Positions 1 to 9,000 of a stretch of DNA of 48,412 nucleotides are shown here, piece by piece. A model generated the notes under the pieces. The model worked only from the letters and a program-made list of their open reading frames with translations, did no database searches and was not told the DNA's origin. The stretch covers positions 1 to 48,412 of the forward strand of contig PGZR01000006.1 of NCBI GenBank assembly GCA_002841405.1, given 5' to 3'. Every line of letters starts with the position of its first letter. Within the stretch, counting starts at the first letter, position 1. This stretch comes from Firmicutes bacterium HGW-Firmicutes-4. Lineage in GTDB: Bacteria > Bacillota > Clostridia > Eubacteriales > Eubacteriaceae. The position numbers and the translations under genes are program-made.

Positions 1-1128
1 ATTGCCAAGAAAAAAGACGGCCATCAGATTGTCGTGGTGGTTTCGGCCATGGGCAAAACCACCGATGATCTGGTCAAGCTGGCCTATGCCATCAATCCCA
101 CCCCGCCCAAGCGGGAGCTGGACCGGCTACTGTCCACCGGCGAGCAGATCTCGATTTCGCTGCTGTCGATGGCGCTGCAGTCCCTCGGTCACGACGCCAT
201 TTCCTTTACCGGCCCTCAGGTTGGCATCCGCACCAGCGGCCGCCATACCAAATCCCGGATTGAAGGCATTGAGACCACCAAAATTCTGGAATCATTAAAC
301 GAAGATAAGATCGTCATCATCGCCGGCTTTCAGGGCGTCAATGAAAATGACGATGTCACCACCCTCGGTCGCGGCGGCTCGGATACCAGCGCCGTGGCGC
401 TGGCCTGCGTACTGAATGCCCCCTGCGAAATTTATACCGATGTCGAAGGCATCTACGGGGTCGATCCCCGGCTTTATCCCCAAGCCAAAAAGCTTTCCAC
501 CGTTTCTTATGAAGAAATGCTGGAAATGGCCAGTCTCGGTGCCGGGGTGATGCATCCCCGGGCGATTGAACTGGGCAGTAAATATGACACCCCGATCTGG
601 GTCGCCTCCAGCGAATTCGACGTCCCCGGCACCATTATTACAAAAGGAGAAAACAACATGGAAGGACAATCCATCACCGGCGTGGCCATTGACAATGACG
701 AAATTATGATTACCATCCGTGATATTCCCTTTGACCGGAATATCACCTCCCAGTTTTTCAGTCAGTTTGCCACCAAAAGCATTAACATCGATATGATCAG
801 CCAAAGCGCCCCTATTGATGATCTGATTAACATATCCTTTACCGCCCCGGTCACTGATCTGGACGATGCCCAGAAAATCCTGGCCGCTTTTCAGGAAAAA
901 CATCCCGGCATCGGCGTCATCATCAACGAGCAGGTTTCCAAGCTGTCGGTGGTGGGCATCGGAATGCGCAGCCAGTCCGGCGTGGCAGCCAAATTTTTTG
1001 CCCTGTTGGCCGACAACAATATCCAGATGCTGATGATTACCACCTCCGAAATCCGGATCAGCTGCATCATTCCCTCCAAAGATAAGGACAAGGCCGTCAC
1101 CGCCACCGCGGTCGCCTTTGATTTATAA
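1..1128 (+). CDS. lysC: Aspartate kinase, 5' end outside the window
   Basis: Aspartokinase phosphorylates L-aspartate with ATP, the first step toward lysine, threonine, methionine and diaminopimelate. The frame is open from base 1, so only a short N-terminal piece is missing. Visible kinase motifs are VVVSAMGKTTDDL, the GFQGV segment and the substrate-binding stretch TTLGRGGSDTSAVALA; VEGIYGVDPR follows. The last ~165 residues form two ACT domains (GVAIDNDEIMITIRDIP and LSVVGIGMRSQSGVAAKFF), the usual site of lysine/threonine feedback. This matches the monofunctional aspartokinase of Bacillus type, with no homoserine dehydrogenase fused. It stands alone here; the next gene is convergent. An internal ribosome site before codon 658-660 suggests a separate small subunit. 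Family assignment is very secure. Confidence 0.95.
   Translation: MAKKKDGHQIVVVVSAMGKTTDDLVKLAYAINPTPPKRELDRLLSTGEQISISLLSMALQSLGHDAISFTGPQVGIRTSGRHTKSRIEGIETTKILESLNEDKIVIIAGFQGVNENDDVTTLGRGGSDTSAVALACVLNAPCEIYTDVEGIYGVDPRLYPQAKKLSTVSYEEMLEMASLGAGVMHPRAIELGSKYDTPIWVASSEFDVPGTIITKGENNMEGQSITGVAIDNDEIMITIRDIPFDRNITSQFFSQFATKSINIDMISQSAPIDDLINISFTAPVTDLDDAQKILAAFQEKHPGIGVIINEQVSKLSVVGIGMRSQSGVAAKFFALLADNNIQMLMITTSEIRISCIIPSKDKDKAVTATAVAFDL
643..660 (+). promoter_or_regulatory. Internal ribosome site and ATG for an aspartokinase beta subunit
   Basis: AAAGGAG at 643-649 lies 8 nt before an in-frame ATG at 658-660, at the boundary between the kinase domain and the ACT domains. Translation from here would give a ~156-residue regulatory polypeptide. 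Bacillus subtilis aspartokinase II is known to make its beta subunit from such an internal start. The same use here is an inference from the perfect spacing and position. Confidence 0.6.
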
Positions 1129-1151
1129 GCTTTATAGTTAAATGATAACCC

Positions 1152-1210
1152 CGGCAAAAAATAATAAGCCAGCATATCAGACCCGATCCGGTCTGATATG
1201 CTGGCTTATT
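1152..1210 (-). terminator. Intrinsic terminator of the comFB-family gene
   Basis: A perfect 21-bp inverted repeat (1163-1183 with 1190-1210) encloses a 6-nt loop. On the minus strand it is followed by a T-rich run (ATTATTTTTTG), so it ends transcription of the gene at 1230-1499. On the plus strand the stem lies just after lysC but lacks a T run; it may still serve both convergent genes. Confidence 0.85.
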
Positions 1211-1229
1211 GATTCAGGAAGAATTCTTG

Positions 1230-1499
1230 TTATTGTTTGGGGTGACGGGGATTGTTTGAGACGATATCGATTGCCCGTGTCAGTTCACTGGTCAGATCCG
1301 CCTTATGCTGGGTTGTCATTTCATCAATTTTCGAAAATAACAGCCCTTCGTGGGTCACAAAATAAGCCGGTTTCAGCTTATTCAGGGCGATGGCTTTAAT
1401 ATCTTCAATGCAGAGTTCGCAGGTGCATAGATCCGGATACTGTTCAAGCATATGTGGTAAAAACGAATCAACTGCATCCTCCATGTAATTTTTTAACAT
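1230..1499 (-). CDS. ComFB family protein
   Basis: An 89-residue protein matching the late-competence ComFB family: YMEDAVDSFLPHML at the N-terminus, the cysteine cluster CTCELC, then IKAIALNKLKPAYFVT. The start is supported by GGAGG at about 1506-1510. ComFB proteins were long without a function; I recall recent work describing the family as cyclic di-nucleotide receptors. The adjacent codirectional gene encodes a diguanylate cyclase, which fits that idea. No competence genes are near. The family call is confident; the ligand is an inference. Confidence 0.85.
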   Translation of the reverse strand: MLKNYMEDAVDSFLPHMLEQYPDLCTCELCIEDIKAIALNKLKPAYFVTHEGLLFSKIDEMTTQHKADLTSELTRAIDIVSNNPRHPKQ

Positions 1500-1664
1500 C
1501 TTTTTCCTCCAAAGTTTGTCGATTTAGTTTGCGGAGATCGCATTTTTTTATCTTCTTCATTCAGGCAACACTTTCCTGACACTAGTATACTATTAAAACA
1601 ATTCCATTTCAACCGTTTCATTTCAATATTTGCAATTTACTTTTTGGGGCCGATAAAACCCATT

Positions 1665-2708
1665 TCACATCTGACAAACCTGGTTTTTACCAGTTTTCTT
1701 GGCCTGGTATAATGCCTGATCGGCCCGGTAAATGATGCTGTGCACGGTATCATCGTCACTAAAAACAGCTACCCCCAAACTGATGGAAATGTGTTCCTGT
1801 TCGAGAAAATGTTTCTCATTTACCCGCTGCCTGATTGTTTCAGCTAGCGCCATTGCCGCCAAGCCATCCGTATCCGGGAGAATGAGCAGAAATTCTTCTC
1901 CACCCCAGCGGCCGATCAGATCAGCAGCGCGGATAGTGGCTTTAAACAGCTTGGCCAGTTCGAACAAAACCAGATCACCTGCCAAATGTCCAAAACGATC
2001 ATTGATCTGTTTAAAATCATCGATATCGATCATGATCAGGCTAAAAGTTGAAGCCTTTGCTTTGGCCCGACACAATTCAAGCTCCAGGGTATAATCCAGT
2101 TTCATCCGATTACAGAGCATGGTCAGTTTATCAGTTTCGGAGAGTTCGATGATTTTTTTGCGTATTTTTACCTTTTCGGTAATATCCCGACTAATCGCCA
2201 GCAGTTCCCGGAATTTATCTTCTTCATCATATATTCCGGAGAGGACGGTATCGGTATAGATACTGGTACCATCCTTGCGAACCTGCCGCTGTTCAAAATT
2301 GATGGCATCAAAGCGCTCCCCCTTTTCAACCATTGTTTTAATCCGCTCCCTTTGACGGTCCATCTCTTTTTGTACCCCGGGAAGAAAATAGCCAATTTCG
2401 CGGTAATGCCTGATGACTTCGGTCGGAGTGTAACCCGTTATTTTTTCAACGGATGGGCTGATATAGGTAAAATTACCGGACAAATCCACCGTTGCAATAA
2501 TGTCGCAGGCATTTTCGGTCATCAGCCGATGACGCTCCTCACTGTCTTTATTTATTTTCTCCCAATTTTTGATCGTCCGCAGGCTCTGTTCCAGTTCTAA
2601 AAAGTCAGCATCACCCTCAGCAATCTCAGGGATGTCATTATTCAGTTTTTTATTAGTTAATATTGCATTAACATAGTTAATCATTGCTTTCGCATCATTA
2701 CTTAACAT
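1665..2708 (-). CDS. PAS-GGDEF diguanylate cyclase
   Basis: This 347-residue soluble protein makes c-di-GMP from two GTP. An N-terminal helical segment (~1-55) leads into a PAS domain (~60-180: ENACDIIATVDLSGNFTYIS, ending LLAISRDITEK), then a GGDEF domain (~190-345). The catalytic loop is GGEEF and the metal/GTP motif is MIDIDDFKQIND. The inhibitory site is intact: RAAD sits exactly five residues before GGEEF, so product inhibition is expected. No transmembrane segment is visible, so the PAS domain probably senses a cytoplasmic signal. GGGGAGG lies 13 nt upstream of the ATG. It lies upstream of the comFB-family gene on the same strand, with about 165 nt between them. Confidence 0.92.
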   Translation of the reverse strand: MLSNDAKAMINYVNAILTNKKLNNDIPEIAEGDADFLELEQSLRTIKNWEKINKDSEERHRLMTENACDIIATVDLSGNFTYISPSVEKITGYTPTEVIRHYREIGYFLPGVQKEMDRQRERIKTMVEKGERFDAINFEQRQVRKDGTSIYTDTVLSGIYDEEDKFRELLAISRDITEKVKIRKKIIELSETDKLTMLCNRMKLDYTLELELCRAKAKASTFSLIMIDIDDFKQINDRFGHLAGDLVLFELAKLFKATIRAADLIGRWGGEEFLLILPDTDGLAAMALAETIRQRVNEKHFLEQEHISISLGVAVFSDDDTVHSIIYRADQALYQAKKTGKNQVCQM

Positions 2709-2908
2709 TGTTTATCTTTGGCCTCCCCTTACTTTGCTGTTTTTGCGTAATTAAAGCTATTATATCATGAAAATCTTAATATTCTATTCTTCTCGCTGCA
2801 GGACTTGTAAAATGTCACTTGCCACTGGTGGATCTGTTTTTCTTCATCAGCGGTAGTAATTATTTGTGAACTTGCGCTGTTTTTCTTTCTCGGCCCTTTG
2901 TAATTTTC

Positions 2909-2937
2909 TTTACATTAACGGCTTCACTGGTTAGAAT
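2909..2937 (+). promoter_or_regulatory. Probable sigma-A promoter for the NRPS gene
   Basis: TTTACA (2909-2914) and TAGAAT (2932-2937) are separated by 17 nt, a near-consensus vegetative promoter about 110 nt before the chosen start of the synthetase. The rest of the 2709-3048 gap is AT-rich, with no further gene seen. Confidence 0.5.
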
Positions 2938-3048
2938 TAATGTAACAATTAATAATCGGCTATCTCATTGATCCAAATGAATAATAAAAATGGGGTGGCC
3001 GACACCCACCAACTCAAAATATTGCAATCAGAAAGGAACGTACTCTGC

Positions 3049-6000
3049 ATGAAAAATTTTAACAATAGCCAATCTGATCCGACGGTAACCGTTTCCAACG
3101 AAAAAGATCCCCTGATCGGCGCAAGCCGTGATTATTTCACCGCTATCTTCGCCGGCCTGGAAATTGATTCCCACCCAATTTACGACTTTCCCGAGCGCCT
3201 CAGCCAGGAGACCGCCCCGGACGCCTGGATCACGACTGATTTTTCACGGATTTTTGCCACAGCCGATATCAATGCGCGACTATGCACCGCCCAGATCAGC
3301 CCCGAGGTGCTTTTTTTAGCGGCCTTTGCCTATACCCTGGCCAAGTTCAGTGGTCAGGATGAAAGTGTTTTTTGCTTCCAGCCAGCCCCCAACCCCGACG
3401 GGATCCTGCCCCTCTTTCTGAAAATCGATGAAGAGCTGCCGATCAGTGCCTACCTTGCTGCAGTTCAGAGCAACTATCAGGAGACCCTCCGCCATAGTGG
3501 CTGGGCCTTTGAAAAATTGGCTCGGGAATTTGAACTCAGTGCCGATCTGCGCTTTATTTTTAATCAGACAGCTGCGGCCCCCGATCTCGGTCACGCCCAT
3601 CTGGCCGCGTTTATCACTCCCAAGGGCGACAACTATACCCTGCGTCTTTTCTACCGCAGTGATTTATATAAGGAAGAAACAATTCTCGCCTTTGCCGATC
3701 TGTTTGAACGCAGCCTGGGTGGTTTTCTGACAGCCAGTAAGCTGTCCGAGATCACCCTGATTTCCGAAGCCGAGCGGCTCCGCTGTGAAGCCTTCAACCG
3801 CACCGCGGTGGCCTATGATTCCAGCCTGACGATGGTCGATATGCTGCGTCAGCAGGCCCGGAAAACCCCGGACAATATTGCCCTGGTTTATCAGGAAGTG
3901 CGGCTTACCTATGCGCAACTTGATGATGTGACCGATCGGTTGGCCAAACATATTAAAAGTTTTGGCATCGGTCGGGAGGACATTGTCCCGATTCTGCTGG
4001 CCAAAAGCGAACTGATGACCATTGCTGCCATCGGGGTGCTGAAAGCCGGCGCCGCCTATCAGCCGCTGGACCCCAGCTATCCCAGCGAGCGGTTGAGCTT
4101 TATGATTGGCGACACCAGGGCCCGGCTGATGATCATCGAAGACGGACTGCGGGGTCTGGTACCGGATTACACTGGTCAGTTGATCCTGACTAAGGACATT
4201 TACACCCTGCCCGACACTGAGATGGTGCTGGCCGATCCCCGGCCCGAGGACCTCCTGATCATGCTGTATACCTCCGGCTCCACCGGAATCCCTAAAGGGG
4301 TAATGCTGGAACACCGCAACCTGGTCTGTTTCTGCCACTGGTACAACCGTTACTATGACCTCGATGAAACCGCCCGGGTAACCGCTTACGCCAGCTTTGG
4401 TTTTGATGCCAACATGATGGATACCTATCCGGTGCTGACTGTCGGCGGGACCTTGCATATCATTGCCGATGAGATTCGCCTTGATCTGCTGCGGCTCAAC
4501 GACTATTTTGAAACCCATGGTGTCACCCACGCCTTTATGACCACTCAGGTGGGCCGCCAATTTGCCGATACCATCAGCAATTATTCGCTGAAACACCTGT
4601 CCACCGGGGGCGAAAAGCTGGCCACGATCCACCCGCCCCGCTACCATTTCCACAACCTTTACGGCCCCACCGAAACCACCGTTATTGCCACCAGTTTTCT
4701 GGTCGATGATGACTATGACAATATTCCCATCGGTAAGGCTCTCGACAATGTCAAGATCTACATTCTTGACCGCTATCAGCGGCCGGTGCCGATTGGCGTC
4801 CCCGGGGAGCTGTGCATTGCCGGGATGCATGTCGGGCGCGGCTACTTAAACCGTCCCGAGGCTACTGCCGTAGCCTTTGGCCCCAATCCCTTTGATGACG
4901 AGGCCCCCTACGACCGGATCTATTATTCCGGCGATATCGTCCGCTATCTGCCTGATGGCAATATTGAATTTGTCGGCCGCCGGGACGCCCAGGTCAAAAT
5001 CCGTGGTTTCCGGGTCGAACTGTCGGAAATTGAAGCGGTGATCCGCCAGTTTGACGGCATCAAGGACGCCACCGTGGTGGCCCATGAAGATCCCAGCGGT
5101 GTTAAATATATTGTCGCCTATGTGGTGGCGGCAGCGCCGGTCGACACCGCTGCGCTTAACGCCTTTATCGAGGCCGAAAAGCCGCCCTATATGGTGCCGG
5201 CCGTAACGATGCAGATCGAGAGTATTCCGCTTAACCAGAACATGAAGGTCAATAAAAAGGCTCTACCGCTGCCGGTCAAGCAGCAGACAGACCTGACCCC
5301 GCCGGAAAACCGCACCCAGCAGCAGATCTTTGACTGTGTTGCCGCAATTCTCGGTCACAATCAGTTTGGTATCAATACCGACCTCCAGGAAGCCGGGTTA
5401 ACCTCCATCGGCACCGTCTCCCTGAACGTGCGGTTGTCCCAGCTTTTTGGGGTTGTTGTCAAGACCCGGGATTTAAAGGTCCACAACACCGTTGTCAAAC
5501 TGGAGGCTTTCCTGACATCGGCTGAGTCCACTGCACCGGCCACCGCCACGGCCAAACTGGATGCCTACCCGCTGACCCAAACCCAGATGGGCTTGTTCGT
5601 CGAATCGATGGCCAAACCGCAGGAACTGCTTTATCATATCCCGTTCTTGTTTAAACTCCATCCCGATGTTGATCTGCCCCGGCTGAAAACCGCGGTTGAA
5701 GCGGCTATCGAGGCCCATGCCTATATTAAAACCCGCTTCTTTATGGATGATGACGGCGAAATCATGCAGCGGCGCCGGGACGACAGCCCCTTTACTCTGC
5801 GAATTCGCGATTTTCTCGATAAGGACAAGCTGGTCACGCCCTTTAAACTGATTGATGGGCGATTGTTCAATGCGTCCCTGTTCAAGACCCGGGACGGCAA
5901 CTATTTCTTTATCGATATCCATCACAGTATCTGTGACGGCACCTCGCTGGTGATCCTGATTGAGGACATCAACCGGGCCTATGGCGGGGCGGCTCTGGAA

Positions 6001-9000
6001 CCGGAAAGCTACAGCAGTTTTGAGGCCGCCCAGGACGAGCAACAAAGCCGGGCCGGGGCCGAATACCCTGAAGCTCAGGCCTATTATGCCAGCCTTTTTT
6101 CTGACTGTGACACCGATTTTTTACCCGGTCCGGACAAAAACGAAGCCGTCAAATCCCTCGGCGAAGTCAGCCTGGCCCCGGCGCAGCTGGATGTCGCCGC
6201 CGTAGCCAGTTACTGCGAAGCCCGCAAGCTCAGCCCCAACGCTTTTTTTGTCGGGCTGTTCGGCTATCTGTTGGGCCGCTACAACCACAAAGACCACAGC
6301 GTCTTTACCACCATCTACAACGGCCGCAGTGATTCCCGGACCGACCGCTCGCTCGGGATGTACGTTAAAACCCTGCCGGTAACCTGCCGGCTGGGGGTGC
6401 CAGCCACTGAGCTGTTTACCACCACCAAAAATCAGCTGCTCGACAGCATGGATCACGATATCTACTCCTTTGCTGAAATCAGCCGCGCCTTTGGCATCAG
6501 CGCCGATATCATGTTTATTTATCAGGGCGATAATTTTGAATTTGACACCCTCGCCGGTCTGCCCACCGAAGCCCTGGAAGTGATGAGCGAAGGGGTCATC
6601 GCCGCGATTTCGGTGGAGGTCTCAATCCGCGACGGCCACTACCATTTCCGGGCCACCTTCGAGAGCAATCAGTATGAGGACAGCTCGATGGAAGCCCTGC
6701 TTGACAATCTCGCCCGGGCTGCCGAACAGGCTTTGCATACCGACGATCTCGATCAGATCCAGCTACTCTTTGACGAAGAACGGGAAATGGTTAACGATCC
6801 GCGCTTCTACGGCCGGACCTTTGTCGATCTGTTCACCGCCGCCGCCGCCCAATACCCGGATCACATCGCCGTAAAAGACCGTCAGGGCAGTATTACATAT
6901 GCCCAGCTCGACGCTGCCTCCGACGCTCTGGCCACGCAGCTGCTGGCCGCCGGCGTTCAGAAAGAAGATTTTATCGGGGTGCTGTCCGGCCGGACCCGGG
7001 AATTTATCATCGGTGTCATCGCCGCGATGAAGGCCGGTGCTGCCTATGTGCCGCTGGACCCCGAATACCCGGAAGACCGGATCCGCTATATGCTGGAGGA
7101 TTCCGCCGCCGACATTCTCCTTTATGTCGATGAATTTCAGGAGCTGACCCGCTTTTTCCCGAACCAGACGATTAATCTGGATGCCATTTCGGCAGTCGCC
7201 CACCAGCCTGATAAAAGCTGGCTGGCTGCCGCCCCCCAGGGTGACGACCTGGCCTATATGATTTACACCTCCGGCTCTACCGGCAAACCCAAGGGTGTGA
7301 TGATCAGCCATGATAACCTCAGCAACCTGATTTTTAATGAAACCGTCAACCAAAAGGTCACCGCCGCAACCCGCTGCGCCCAGTATTCGAGCTTCTGTTT
7401 TGATGCCTCAGTGGTGGGGATCTTCCCCTATCTGGCCCACGGCGCGCTGCTTTATCTGTTTGCCGAAGCCGACCGCAAAGATGCCGTCAAGGTCTGTCAG
7501 ATCTTAAAAGACGAAGCCATCCATGTGGCCGTCTTCCCGACCCAGATGGGCGAAATCATTATCGACAATATGACTGGTGATTCCAGCCTGACCCATATCG
7601 TCGTCGGCGGCGAAAAATTGAAGCATTATTACGAACGCCCCTATACCGTGGTCAATGCCTACGGCCCCACCGAAAGCACCGTCGAAACCACGATCTTCAA
7701 CGTTGACCGGGAATACCGCAATATCCCGATTGGTAAATCATTGATTAATGTCCGTTCCTATGTGGTCGATGAGCAGCTCCATCCGGTACCGGTGGGGCGA
7801 CCCGGTGAGCTCTGCCATGCCGGCCGCCAGATTGGCCGGGGCTATCACAACCTGCCCGAAAAAACCGCTGCCGCCTTTGTGCCCAACCCCTTTGCCAGTG
7901 GACCTGACGATCAGGTACTGTACCACACCGGGGATATGGTGCGCCGCCGCGGCGACGGTCTGATTGAGTACATCGGCCGGATTGATTCCCAGGTCAAGAT
8001 CCGCGGTTACCGGATCGAACTGAGCGAAATAGAAGGGGCGATGCTGGCCCACCCGGGCATCAAAGAAACCGCCGTGACGGTGCTGGAACAGGGCGGCAAC
8101 CAATATATTATCGGCTACTACACCGGCCCGGCTGCCGCCATCGACCCCAAGGTCTGGCACCATCTGCTGCTGTCCCAATTGCCCGAATATATGATTCCGA
8201 CTTTTTATGTACTGCTTGACACAATGCCCCTGACCCCCGGCGGCAAGGTCGATAAAAAAGCCCTGCCACAGCCCGAAACCGGCATCAAGACCGCCGACTA
8301 TCTGGCACCGGAAACCGCGCTGGAAAAACAACTGGCCGACATTTTCGCCGCCACCCTGGGCCTGGAAACAGTCTCGGTGCTCGATGATTTCTTTGCCATC
8401 GGCGGCACCTCAATCTCGGCCACCAAGGTCGCGATGAAATGCCTGAGTCAGCAGATTCCCCTGGCCTATGCCGATCTGTTTGAATACAAAACGGTTCAGA
8501 ATCTGGCCGCCTTTATTGAAAACCACGTCGCTGCCACCATTGATCCCGCCGACGTCGTCAAAAACTTTGACTACCAGAAGCTGAGCCCGGTGCTGGCCGC
8601 CAATGATCTGACCAACCTGGCCAGCCTGGCCACCAGCGATCTCGGCGATATCATCTTAACCGGCGCCACCGGCTTTTTAGGGACCCATATTCTCAAAGAA
8701 TTCCTTGATCATTATGACGGTAAGGTCACCTGCTTTATCCGCAAGGGCAAGGCCCGATCGCTGGAACAGCGGATCAAAACGATGCTGGTTTACTATTTCG
8801 ACCGCGATTATGAGGAACTGTTCGGCATCCGGATTTTCTGTGTCGAAGGTGATATCACCAACCCCGCCAGCCTCACCGCCCTGGAAACAGTGGCCGCCGG
8901 CACCGTCATTAACTGCGCCGCCTGCGTCAAACATTTCGTGGCCGATGATACCCTCGAAAAAATCAATGTCCGGGGGGTCGAAAACCTGATCGATCTGTGT

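Noticed and set aside
1142-1399. A plus-strand frame through the lysC downstream hairpin.
   Set aside because: It runs through a terminator stem and opposite the comFB-family gene and has no protein-like features.
3664-4830. A 388-codon minus-strand frame opposite the NRPS adenylation domain.
   Set aside because: Antisense shadow of a GC-rich coding region; the plus-strand frame carries all NRPS motifs.
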